Assembly (NCBI GenBank): GCA_973895155.1
Contig: OZ316893.1
Coordinates: 21,700,001 to 21,764,000, forward strand
Direction: 5' to 3'
Origin: Marsupella aquatica
Taxonomy: Eukaryota > Marchantiophyta
Length of the DNA: 64,000 bases
Numbering within the stretch: the first letter of the stretch is position 1; the number at the start of each line of letters is the position of its first letter. This document shows positions 1-11,110 of the stretch, piece after piece. The notes under the pieces are model-generated. The model did not search any database, was not told where the DNA came from, and saw only the letters and a list, made by a program, of their open reading frames with translations. Made by a program: the position numbers and the translations under genes.

Positions 1-1050
1 GGAGACGAAGTAATAATGAACAACAGCAACAGCGACAACAACGAGTTGAAAGGAACTTTCTGAACTACTACACTGGTGCTAGTCCTGGTTCTTCATGACT
101 GTGCAAACAGTGGGCACTTTGTGGACGCAACGAGAGTGCCGTGATCATCATCAGCCTTGACTGACTCACGAGCCTACACGAGAGTAGATGAGGGACACGA
201 GACCCATCCAGGCCAGCGATCGAGCGAGCTAGCTGCCGGAGCTGCTGGAGCAAAACTTACTAACTGCTGTTTTTGCTGTAATCTGAGCTCAGCTGAAGAA
301 CTGGATGAGCTGAATGAATGGAATGAGCTGAATGAGCTTCACACGAGTGACAGAGGGAACGCAGTACAGTTGCATTCGCGCGGCAAAGGAAAGTCGTCGG
401 GGCAGGACGGAAGAACAGGCAGGCAAGAAGCGCATTAGTGAATTGGTAAGTGGGTAAGTGAGTGAGTGAGTGCAAGTTCTGAAGCAGCAGCAGCTGGATT
501 GATTGAAATGGTTGAGGAAAGGTCGTCCGGGTGGAGGATGTGAGGCGGTAGTGGTGGTGATGTGGTGGTGATGCCGTGGGTGAGGAAGGGGACTACGACG
601 ACGTTGGAGATTTGGGCGGGCAGGCAGCAGGCAGGCAGGCAGCAGCGGAGGAGGAAGAGCTTCTGGTCTTGTGTGGTGTGTCTAGTTGTCTAGTGTAGAG
701 GGTGGGGGGGGGGAAGGGGGGTGGAGATTATTTCTTGATCCTGGAAACTGAATTCGGTCTGGTCTTGGTTTTTTGCTCCGCAGTTTTGGAGGGAGAGAAC
801 AGAGGAAGGGAGATCTTGGGCGTGGGTGTGGGTGGAGGGAAATAATGAAAGCGATGGCAAGAGAATTGGGGAACACATGAATTGGGACAGCCTACTCGTT
901 GGCCTTGGTCTGGGGGAAGAGGAGGAGGGATCAATAGCACTTGGCAGCAGGGGTCTAACGGCGTGGATCCCAACTGGTAGGGGCAAATCTGGTCCGGATG
1001 TCTTGAGGTGCCAAAGTGGAGAAGTGAGAGCTCTTCGGAGGACAAGAGGA
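1..1050. other. 5' flank and probable leader of RBR
   Basis: No gene is recognised here. The stretch is purine-rich on the plus strand, with GAG, GCAGGCAG and GTGAGT microrepeats (for example near 455-475 and 615-650) and a G tract near 705-720. The open frames present have low-complexity translations and no recognisable domain. By position it should hold the promoter and the start of the RBR transcript, but I see no convincing TATA box. Confidence 0.4.
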
Positions 1051-1347
1051 AGCACTCTAGTTACCCACCAGTGCATGAGCCGACGTAGTAGCTCCAGTCA
1101 ACAATGGAAGAGATTGAGAAGAGTGAGAAGAGCGAGCAGTCCAACCTTGAGGGGCAGACGGTAGGAGCAGCAGCAGCAGCAGCAGGAGGAGGAGGAGGAG
1201 CACTCTAGTTACCCACCAGTGCATGAGCCGACGTAGTAGCTCCAGTTTATAATGGAAGAGATTGAGAAGAGTGAGAAAAGCGAGCAGTCCAACCTTGAGG
1301 GGCAGACGGTAGCAGCAGCAGCAGCAGCAGGAGGAGTAGCAGATAGC
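1051..1347 (+). repeat. 148-bp tandem duplication spanning the RBR leader and start codon
   Basis: Unit 1 starts at 1051 and unit 2 at 1199, both with AGCACTCTAGTTACCC, so the period is 148 bp. Each unit holds the leader, an ATG (1104 and 1252), the same first ~20 codons and a GCA-repeat tract. They differ by a few substitutions and by the lengths of the GCA and GGA tracts. Because 148 is not a multiple of three, the first ATG is out of frame with the second. The high identity suggests a recent duplication. Confidence 0.9.
1104..1208 (+). CDS. Upstream ORF copying the RBR N-terminus (34 codons)
   Basis: ATG at 1104 opens a 34-codon frame that repeats [20 protein letters not shown], then runs through Ala and Gly tracts and stops at TAG 1206-1208. 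It ends 43 bases before the RBR start at 1252. It arose from the 148-bp duplication. If transcription begins upstream of 1104, scanning ribosomes would meet this ORF first and it could lower RBR translation. Whether it lies in the mRNA cannot be seen from DNA. Confidence 0.45.
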   Translation: MEEIEKSEKSEQSNLEGQTVGAAAAAAGGGGGAL

Positions 1348-4300
1348 GGTGGTGCAATGGAGATTGACAAGAAACCCAGTACCCAGTACTTCGAAGGGTT
1401 GGAAACCAGATTTGCGCAACGTTGTGAGGTTGGTACTCCGCTCATCGGGCAGGGGACTCTCATTTGGTTGCACTTCCTGTGACACTCTGTGCATTTTGGT
1501 GTAAATCCGTCTTCTGGGCGGTCACAAGGAGGGTCTCGAGCAGTCGACAATAGTTTCTAGCTTCCATTTCTTATGTCACCTCTCAAGCCTCCTTAATAGT
1601 CGGATGCACTCAATGTTATGTTTGACCATAGGAAGTTCATGTGCTCAAGCATATGCTCATTATGCTCTCCAGATCAGCCGATTGATCCAGCAATAGTTCC
1701 ATGACACGACCCAACATGTGAGTTTCCAGTGTTGAGGCTCAGGGGGTCCCAAGTTTGAGCAGAGGAATTTGGTGTGTTTGTGTTGGGCAGCTAGGCCCGA
1801 CAGCTATCTGTGTCTCCCTTGAGCTGCGAGGCAGGTTTATTATGGTGGTCAGACAGCCCAGGTGATGTGTCTCTCGAGCTGTGGTCATGGTCGGCAACGC
1901 TGATCTTCGTCAGATCGGGAGGGTATTCTTGTATTTCTGTATTGGGAGAGATTTTGGTTGGCTCAGAGCTTTCATCTCTTTATTGGCAGGTGGACCTCTG
2001 TTTGGACCAGAAGACATCAGCACAAGCTCGACAGCTGTTCAAGGAGAACAAGCCGCTTCTAATGTCTAGCATTGGGACCATAGGAACTGGCACTGTAAGT
2101 GATTAAATTTCCATCACCAGCCGGGGCTCCTCTCGAACGCCGGCTGGCTATTTTCATGATTGCTCACCGATCTGCCTCAGGAACAATCCATTCCTGCTTC
2201 CTGTTGGCAGGTCGGAGCACTTGTACGGACGTGCGGTGGTTGCTCTTGTGGACTCGGAAGGGAGACTACCGAGTTGACTGATTGAAGGGCGCTGCACGCA
2301 CGCCGGATTGTTGAAGCAAGTTATTGATTTCCCTCTCTCTCTTTTCTGGCGCCTTGTCTGGCTGTGAAGTCCGGTCCTGCATTTCAAAGCTCACCAGGGA
2401 TGTTTGGGGTGTGTGGGAATCTCAGGTGGAAGAGGCAGAGCGTCTGTGGAGCGCTTGCGTTCTGTTTGCCGTAAAGAGGTTGGCGAACGGTACATCTACC
2501 GAAGATGACAAAATGGAAGACAACCCTCTCGTGGGATTTACACTATCTCAGATCTTGAATGTGAACAAACTCAGGTGGGTGCTAATGCATAGCGGGCGTA
2601 TCACCCCTCACTTCGTGTCATGACCATTTTGACGCCTAAGGTACCGGAAGTTTGTCTCCTGTTCTGACAATTTTCTCCCTTGTTCTGTCGATGAGCGTTA
2701 CAGTCTACTAGAGTTTTTCAAGGAAGTTCCGCAAGTCTTGGTGAAAGCCGCTCCTAAGCTGAAAGCCACGTATGGTGACGACTGGGAGAAACGTTTAATG
2801 GTGAGTTGGCCGATCTGAGCATGCTACACAAGACAAAATATTTTCACTATAGAAGAAATGCTCAGTCTTGCTGTGTAGTGAAGGACGAAAGACCAGACCT
2901 TTTACTTTTATTTTGAGCTTTGTTTTGGCATCTCGTCTGATTCAGATTAAGGAGGTTCAGGCCGACTTTTACTACCTGACAGTATTATTCAAGTAAGTCA
3001 CCTATTCATTAGCAAATTTACTCATCACTCTTGCCTCGCTACTTCCTATCATGAGGGGGAAACAATTTATTTGATGGTGCTTAATATTTTTAGAATTTTG
3101 GGTCGGATCAGCTTGTAACGCCATGCCATATCACACCTCCAGTGTGCAGTTTGAGAGGGAATTGTTCCAGCACATGTTGTTCATGACTTGGATCCCTGGG
3201 TCTGGCAGTTACTACAGGCGAGTATATCAAAATTTGTTCTCGTCAGTGGAAGAATCTCGTGCTTCGACGAGTGGATTGTGTTCCGGGACAAATGGAGGGT
3301 TAGGTCCTTCGGTCCACATGCGGTTCGGATGGATGCTTTTCCTTGTGCTGCGGATGCGCGTCCTCGGTCGGTTCGTTGATTTGGTCACCTACATCAACGG
3401 ACTTCTGGCTGTTGTTGTATGAAAATTTCCCACCAGCTTGTGCAGTTTTCTGTTGTTGTTGCCTTCATTCTTTTCACCCATTTACTCGGTTATGGACTGA
3501 TTGAGTTACATGAAGAGACTAATTGCTTAATTTTGGGACTTTTCAGTATGCACTCCGAAATTTATGTTCTACCACTTTGTCTAACTGTTGTTAAAATTTC
3601 GTCGTCTTCTTCTAAGCTTGCCCACTATCTTATGAACTGAAACTGTAATTGTGATGAGATTGAGCTGTCCGCTATATCACTGATGTGTTTGTCCACGTCA
3701 ATGTAACAAATGAGCTATTTCCTGTGCGTGCTTTGTGAATTTGATGTTAATGGTTTTTCTTCTGCAGATCATCTTGATTCTGCACATGCCACCTTCTCTG
3801 AGGAAATTTAGTTTTGAAGATGAATTGTTCTTCAGTAAGTCACTGAGTTTTTTCTATGTGCCAGTGTCGAAGAGGAATAGAATTTAAGTTCTGTTCGTGC
3901 CTCATGACAGTTTACATCTACTTGGTCATGGTTGCTGGTGTAAAGTGTTTATAAGGATTTGGCTTGTCTTGAAAGCAGAAGTTAGAGGAGCAGATGGAAA
4001 TGTCAAGATCATAGCCTCGCTATGTGCCCTTTATTATGATGCGTCTGAAGAAGATGTATCTAAGATGGTGGAGAAGGCCAGCAACATGATTGGGGATTTG
4101 TTCAGGAAGAGCAGCGGCTTTAGGACTCGCAGCCATGCCGAGCAACTAGGTGGCATTGATATAGGTTAGTTTTTACAGGCCTTATTCTCTGCTTGGACGC
4201 TTTCTTATGGACACATCTTCATGTATCCATGACGATTAGATCTTCAGAAAGTTGTGAACAACGCATATCCATGTGTACTCTACGGGCTCGTCTTGGTTTA

Positions 4301-7300
4301 TAATTTACTGTAACGGTACCGATGTTGAGGGGACCACACATATATCTGTCCATGGGTATTGAATGCTTGAGTGCATTGAAGTGGTGGAAGCTCTGAGGTT
4401 TGGAGTTGGGACTTTTGTCTTTACTGTTGTCTAAGTTCAGACATATTTGAATTGCAGAGGGGCTGCAATATTTTGAGGGCCTGATGGATGAGCGGTCCAT
4501 CACATCCAATCTAAGAATTGTGGAGAAGGATTACGAGGAAGCTTATCATAGCCGAGGAGAAGTGGACGAACGAATGTTTATCAATGGCGATGAGAACGTG
4601 ATTGTACCTCTCTCGAGTGGTGGCACACCAACAAGCTCCGGCGTCAAGGCATGATTGCTAAACCTCCTGACATTTAAGTCGGATCAAGTTGACGACCTAA
4701 GACCTCCCATTCTCTGGGATATGCCGTTTCCCCTTCCTTCTGGCACCTTTGCCGTGGGGCTCTCAACCCAAACTACGGGATTGGTGGAGATAAAAAAGAA
4801 TCGCTAGATAATCTCTTCTTTTAAATCTCTACGTCGTCAATGTAGCGCAAATCTACTGTTACCTCTTGTTCACCCGATACTGACTTGTATGAGCTTTGCG
4901 TGTTCTTGTAATCTTCAGTGTTGTAGGAGATTATATCTTTCTGTCATCGGAAGATGGATCATCCATTTGATGTTCTTAACTTTTTGACTTGCAGCGCAAA
5001 TATGACACACTCTCCTCTCCCAGCCAAGCAGCCACGGTGTCAACAGGAGCTTGTCCATCTTCACCATCTTCCCCGTTCTCATCTCCTGCTAAATCAAACT
5101 CAGGTATTACAAATAGCAGGATGCCACCGCCGACACCTGTGAGTGTGACCATGTCAACAGTTAAATGGCTCCGAACATATATATCCCCTCTAGCTCCGGA
5201 ACCTTCACCTGAGCTCCGGAAATATTTCGGGGCGTGCGACCGTGACATCTCTGCTGAAGTGACCTTTAGGGCAAAATATTTGTTTGAAGCAATATTTTCA
5301 GTTGATGAGGCAAGCAAATCCAGAGCCAGTCAAGGCACCGCCTTGCTAGATAGTGCATGGGTGGAACAACGGCGACTGGAAGCAACAAAATTGTACTACA
5401 GGGTATTGACAGCAATGTGCAGGGCTGAATCTCAGCGGCTAGCTAACAAAAATCTAACCGCTCTTCTCATCAATGATGGATTTCATCGCTGTATGATTGC
5501 TTGCTCAGCAGAGCTAGTACTCTATACGCACAAAACTGTTACTATGACATTTCCAGCAGTTTTGGAGCCTACCAAGATCACTGCCTTTGACTTGAGCAAA
5601 GTCATAGAAAGTTTTGTTAGACATGAAGAGACGTTGCCCAGAGAGCTTAAGCGGCATCTAAACTCGATGGAGCAGCAAATTTTGGAGAGCATGGCCTGGG
5701 AGAAAGGGTCATCAATGTATAACTCTTTGATCGTGGCTAAGCCGAACCTGGCACATGATATAAACCAGCTGGGCCTTATGGCTGATCCTTTGCCGTCACT
5801 GGACAATCTCACTCAACATATGCTTCAATTGTCTGGAAGTGCTCTACGTGAGCCTGATGGTGCTGCGGGTGAGCTCTCTCCCTACATTGTGATAATGAAT
5901 TTACTGGTTAGGAGCAGCATTGTTAAAGAGGGATTTTCTAGTATTTGCTAGTTACCTTTTTGAGGTTCGCTTTTAGTTGACGGAAAGATGCCACGTGATT
6001 TATGACGTTTCACACCTTGTTAAGCTCTATCTTCCTCCCCGCTAGATTCTTTCATGTTTGCCTTTCGTATGAGAGCATCGATCACTGATAGCGTGATCCA
6101 CTCGAGAGATCTAGATCGCTCCATGTAGCATTGCTATGAAACACAGAGCTCCCTATTCGGAAATTAAAAGTTCAACATATTTGAAATTCCAGATTTGCTA
6201 TGCTCATCGGGAATACGTTCTGAAAAAATAATTTTGAGCTCGGAAATTCCTTGCAATTGCACGATGGTATCCACATCGAACAACTCCGTATTGAGCTGAC
6301 GGTTTTCTGTGGACTGTAGAAGGCTCAGCTACACCATCACCTCCGCCAAAAGCAGCCACATCACCCAGTCGTGTGAATACATCCGGACATATAAATGGGG
6401 TTGGCGATCAAGCTGCGAATTTATTATCTACTGTAAAAGAACGTCCTTCTGCTTTCTCTGCATTCACCTCCCCAGTTAAAAGTCGACCACCGCCTCCTCT
6501 GCAGTCTGTATTTGCCAGGTACGTTTAGTTTCCTCGGTACATGTTCGTGACCTCAGCAACGATGTCCAAGTTTGTTTGCTTTTGATGGCGCAGCGTCTTT
6601 TCAACGGGTTCCACACAACTGAGAGTGGCAATTTGCTGTGTCAATGATGCAGCCCTCAAAAACCAGGGCCCCTTGGTGGCGGTGAGACTTGTGCGGAGAC
6701 TGTGATTAATGTTTTTCTCCTGAAGGTATGTATGCTTTAAGGTTTTTCCAGAGATTTGATGCGCGGTGTAAATTGGCGCAAGCTTTTGGATGCGCAGTGT
6801 AGATTGGCTGAGCTCGGAACGTCAATGGTTGAAATTGTCCGTTGGGTATTATTCGCAGGTACTTAAGTTGGCTGCAGTAAGAACAAAGGATTTATGTGAA
6901 AGACTGCATCAACCCAACCAGGTCTGGGAGCAGGTCTATCGGACTATGAAGCACTTAGTCGAGAAGGAGACAATTTTGTTTTTTAATCGACATATTGATC
7001 AGATGATCCTTTGCACCATCTATGGTGTCTGCAGGGTAAGGCAATTGGAAAAGGCCTAGTCTTCCCAAGTTGTCCTTTTTTGGCCATGCTGTGCATGATT
7101 TCTTTTCCCTTTGCTACGCTTCTGCAAATCGAGCTGCAATTCAACAGTTGTTTACCAGCTGCACGGGATGGAGATAGCAGTGGATCCATGAAAGTTTACG
7201 TTGCTTATCATTGTGTGGGGTCGCTGTACTTCATTGTTATGAAAGTTCCAATTTAAGAATCTGTCCTTTAGGTTACGATCAATCTGAAAATGGAGTTGAT

Positions 7301-10300
7301 CCGCTGAGATGTGGACGCTTGTTTGTGTGCAGGTCAACAAGGCTAATGTGACTTTCAAGAAATGTATAGAACACTATAATAAACAACCTCAATGCAAGAG
7401 ACAAGTCTTCTGCAATGTCTTGCTTGATTTATCACCAGTGAAGAGTGAAGGGGTAATTGTCTGCCTTGACTTGATTCATTCTGGTCAATCTCGTACCTTT
7501 TGGTTTTACAAGTATATTGATCGTCCTGTTTTTTCTAGTGTGTTCGACTACTTCTTCGACTTGTGATGTGTTTCTCATCTCAATTGGTGTTCTGCATAAC
7601 AGAAAACAAGAACGCAAGAGGTAGGAGACATTATTAAGTTCTACAATCAAATATTCGTACCAGCGGCAAAGCAGTATTTGGTTCAGCTGGTTCCCATACC
7701 TGCTCCCTCGAACGCCCGTCCCGGAGACGATGACAAACATGACAAAGACGGTAAGATTCAAGTTGTGAGTAGCTAGTATTGAGCAGCAGGAGATATTTTG
7801 CCACTTTTTCGCTTCTAAATGCCAAGACAGAAAGAGTTGAGAGAGCACCCACGGGCTATAGATAACAACAGTAGATCTAATGTACATTCGATTTTTCCAA
7901 GATGAGTTGCCCTTGCCGGTAGAGTGGTACTTGCAGATTAGCAGCTGAGAAGAAGCGCCCCGGGGCTATAGATACAACAGTTGATTGAATGTACATCTGA
8001 TTTCTCCAACATGAGCTGCCGTTGCCGGTAGAGTAGTACTTGCAGATTAGCTGCTGAGAGAGAACGCCCCGGGGCTACAGATAACAACCGCAGAGTGAAT
8101 GTAGATTCGATTTCTCCAACATGAGCTGCCGTTGCCGGTAGAGTAGTACTTGCAGATTAGCAGCTGAGAGAGAACGCCCACGGGGTATAGACTGCAACAG
8201 CAGATTGAATATATATTCGATTTCTCCAATAGGAGCTACCGTTGCAGGTAGAGTACTTGCAGATTAGCAGCTGAGAGAGAACGCCCACTAGCAATAGATA
8301 GCAATAGCAGATTGAATGTACATTCGATTTTTCCAACAGGAGCTGCCGTTGCCGGTAGAGTAGTACTTGCCGATCAGCTGTTGAGGGAGAACGCCCACTG
8401 GCAGATTAGCAGCTGAGAGAGAACGCCCACTAGCAATAGATAGCAACAGCAGATCAAATGTAGATTCGATTCTCCAACAGGAGCTGCCGTTGCCGGTCCA
8501 CGGGCTATATAGCAAATTGAATGTAAATTCTATTTCTCCAACAGGGGCTGCCGTTGCCCGAAGAGTATTAATTGCAGATTACCAGTAGCAGCTGAGAGAG
8601 GGGGCCCACTGGCTATGGATACCACAACACAGAGGAGCTGCCGTTGCCGGTAGAGAGTACTTGCAGATTAGCATTAGTAGCTGAGAGAGAAGAAGGCCCA
8701 CGGGCTATGTAGTAGAGATATGACACAGCAGATTCAATGTCCAGCTCGTTTGGGGTTTAAGGGTGTTTAGCAAAGACTCTAAAGCCCATCCTCGGAGGCA
8801 CTTGAGAGTGCTGGAACTGAGGGCTAATGGAACCTTACCGCGTTGAAAGACGAGGTGACGAGAAGATACGCAACCCCATATCTTCCCTACACTCGGCACG
8901 CCCTCGAACCCCCGACCATGAAGGTGTTAACCCCCACGGCCTGCCCATCTAGAGCGGCAAGTTCTGCAGTTCCGATAAGGGATTGTGAGCATAAACGTGA
9001 TGCACCGGTTTGTGAGAATCTGTGATGATTTTTTCCGGTTTGCTTTGGAAAATTCTTCTAAGTAATGTGTGCTTTGTGCAGGTTCTGGGCCAGGATCACC
9101 AAAGCCTTCTATTCCGGCTGTTCCTGACATGTCCCCGAAGAAAGTGTCTGCCTCTCACAATGTTTATGTGTCTCCCCTTCGATCAACAAAGGTACGTTTC
9201 TACGCTTCATAGCAGTGCGTCTTTCTGGTGGAAAAATTATTCAAACAAATCGTACTAAAGAAACAACTGGAGGTGAAACGGACGGTGGTCTACCAAAGTG
9301 ATATTCTAATCAGGACCCATGTAAGGCTTGTAAGTAACCTTTTACCGGTAGTAACCGCTAAAGATGACGGACCAACAATTCGCAGTACAGCATGTTTGCA
9401 AAGTGAAGTCTCCATCAACTTGCCTGCCGTCATGATGTGATAGTAACACAGGGTCTCCTGAGAAAGCTCACTAGGAATCGTGAATTGCTAAGAGAAGTAT
9501 ATCGGCAGTGCTAAGTAGATGACACTGAAATTTGTATCCTGTACTGATGGAAACCTACTCCAGAACAGTTTATAGAAGCGAACCCTATTACTGCTTGGCC
9601 GCCAAGATGCGCGTACGTTTTTTGTCATTCAAGGAAGTGCTCAATGAAGGGGTCTACTCTTTTTTTTGATCGACGACTATCAGACCTGAAGACTTTCATC
9701 ACTGGCTAGGTTGTGTTCGCGATGAAGTATGGAAGGCACACTTCACGGTGTTTAAGTTGAATATTCCCTAACAAGAGCAAGATATGCAGCTTGCCTGCTA
9801 TCACAAGACAAGTTAAGGCCAATGTCCTAATGGGATATTACGTTGATGAACTACTTCTGATCAAAGCAGACAAGCAGGGACAAAAGGGTTGGACGCCTTG
9901 GTCCTGGCGTCTATTCATGAACCTGTTGGAGCTAACAAGAATCATGATGTATCCCAGCATATTATGATGGTGAACTTTATGAGGCAGAAAATGCCTCAAC
10001 AAGAATCAGTATGAATCTCATTATGCCGCGATGCAACAGCAGGCACTTAACAATGAGTATACATGAATCTCAGTACTTTTTGATGCTAAACACGATGAAC
10101 TAGAAACATATGAAAAGGAAGAAAACACCCCTTCAAAGCAAGGATTTGGAAGACGCTGGAATTTCGAAGGTGCATGATTCTGAACAAGTTTCTTCGGTTG
10201 CAGATGGATACAATTATGTCACCTCACACTCGGAGTCTATATGCGTGTGTGGGTGAAAGTACTCATGCCTATCAAAGCCCGTCGAAGGACTTGACTGCTA

Positions 10301-10687
10301 TCAACAACCGCTTGAACAACAGGTCGTGACATGTTCGCTAAGGCTGTGGAAGGAGAACTAGCAGTTTCTAATCTAGGCATTTTTTGCGAAGCCTGTAATG
10401 AGATTTGACGTTCGTTGTGTGTATAAACGGTAATCTTGGGTATGTCTGCTCAATTTCTCTACTGCCTGGTGTTTTGCAGGCGCGTTGGTAGGCTAGACTT
10501 CAATGGTACTGCGCTGGTAAGTGATTCGCTAGTAGCTGGAAGCCTGGACCCATGCACAAGGAGTGCAAATCATCATTCGGTACGTTTGACCTCAGATTCT
10601 GTCCTCCGTGGTCAGTCACAGCCTTCTTGGACTATGGTTGCACCTCTCCCACCCTCTCCCATGAAACGCCCTCGAGCTGACAGGTAG
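1252..10687 (+). CDS. RBR: Retinoblastoma-related protein, complete, 18 coding exons, 1,081 aa
   Basis: Plant homologue of the retinoblastoma tumour suppressor: a nuclear pocket protein that binds E2F/DP factors and LxCxE partners and is inactivated by CDK-cyclin D phosphorylation. Exons: 1252-1428, 1990-2094, 2426-2574, 2704-2800, 2946-2992, 3218-3416, 3768-3834, 3979-4164, 4458-4648, 4995-5868, 6320-6518, 6653-6725, 6859-7035, 7333-7452, 7603-7750, 9082-9191, 10204-10322, 10480-10687. All phases join and the total is 3,246 nt. The N-terminal RB domain (about residues 45-380) includes FGWMLFL and [14 protein letters not shown]. Pocket A lies about 455-670 ([32 protein letters not shown]). 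Pocket B lies about 772-925 ([30 protein letters not shown]). The tail has [20 protein letters not shown] and [12 protein letters not shown]. Many SP/TP sites are likely CDK targets. TAG at 1237-1239 fixes the start. Intron 9 uses GC at its donor. Flowering-plant RBRs are about 1,000 residues. The splice model is inferred. Confidence 0.96.
4649..4994 (+). other. RBR intron 9 with a GC-AG boundary
   Basis: Exon 9 ends GTC AAG (…SSGVK) at 4648 and is followed by GCATGA, not GT. Exon 10 starts at 4995 after TTGCAG with CGC AAA TAT (RKYDTLSS). The join [12 protein letters not shown] matches the GVKRKIDALSSP stretch I recall in Arabidopsis RBR1. No GT within a few bases keeps both frame and homology. 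GC-AG introns are a known minority class in plants. Confidence 0.85.
7835..8725. repeat. Intronic minisatellite, ~110-bp unit, about 8 copies (RBR intron 15)
   Basis: The marker TTGCCGGT and its variants recur at 7913, 8022, 8132, 8242, 8349, 8490, 8554 and 8644. Spacings are 109, 110, 110, 107, then an expanded 141, a shortened 64 and 90. Each unit reads roughly CAGCTGAGAGAGAACGCCC, GGGCTATAGATA, CAGATTGAATGTACATTCG, CTCCAACAGGAGCTGCCG. The array accounts for most of this 1.3-kb intron. The small open frames through it are repeat artefacts. Confidence 0.9.
8750..8965 (-). mobile_element. tRNA-like (SINE-type) fragment in RBR intron 15
   Basis: On the minus strand a B-box-like GGGGTTCGAGGGC (plus 8901-8915) follows an A-box-like GCAGGCCGTGGGGGTTAAC (plus 8926-8945) at tRNA-like spacing. 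The rest does not fold as a working tRNA. It resembles the head of a tRNA-derived SINE, but I saw no target-site duplication, so the call is tentative. Confidence 0.35.
9192..10203. other. RBR intron 16, about 1 kb, nothing recognised
   Basis: Between ACA AAG|GTACGT at 9191 and TTGCAG|ATGGATACA at 10204. No repeat or exon-like homology is convincing. Short frames around 9830-10000 look mildly protein-like but are interrupted by stops and match no RBR segment. Confidence 0.6.
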
Positions 10688-11110
10688 CATTCACCTGCTT
10701 GGTTTCGTCGGGTCCTAAGGGATTCGAAGGTATAGGTCAGACTCTCTCCCCCTGGAGTCCACTGAAATTGCAGGTGATTGGTCTGACTCTGGTTTCCTGC
10801 CATGAGAGAAGGGCCAACTTGTGGAAGATGTGTACATATATAGTTTGCACAAGATTTAGCTTGTGTTAGGTCTAAAACTTAGCTGTTAGTTGAACATGTC
10901 TGTTCTTGAACGGGGTCTGATCGGTAGATCAACAACACCCCTGTGTTAATCTTTAATTGCTCACGCTGGAGGTTCATCTGGGGGGAGTCCAAAGAAATGG
11001 GCTGGAAATCTTCTCTTCATATGGCATTTACTGCCGCGATCAGCTGTTGAGGGCAGGTGGCAAAACTCCAAATAAATGTGGTAGTAATGAGATCCACTTG
11101 CAGCTGGAGA
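10688..11110 (+). other. RBR 3' untranslated region and poly(A) signal candidate
   Basis: The stretch after the TAG at 10685-10687 has no coding sequence. A canonical AATAAA lies at 11071-11076, about 385 bases after the stop, followed by a T-rich stretch near 11130. A GTACGT donor-like site at 10580 and TTGCAG acceptors such as 10768-10773 allow alternative splicing of the last exon. Confidence 0.5.

Noticed and set aside
7432-8515. Several minus-strand open frames in RBR introns 14-15
   Set aside because: They run antisense through an exon and the minisatellite; their repeated peptides only reflect the DNA repeat.
9830-10010. Copia-like reverse transcriptase trace ([13 protein letters not shown]) in RBR intron 16
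   Set aside because: Only a few residues resemble the motif, stops follow quickly, and no neighbouring retrotransposon domain is present.
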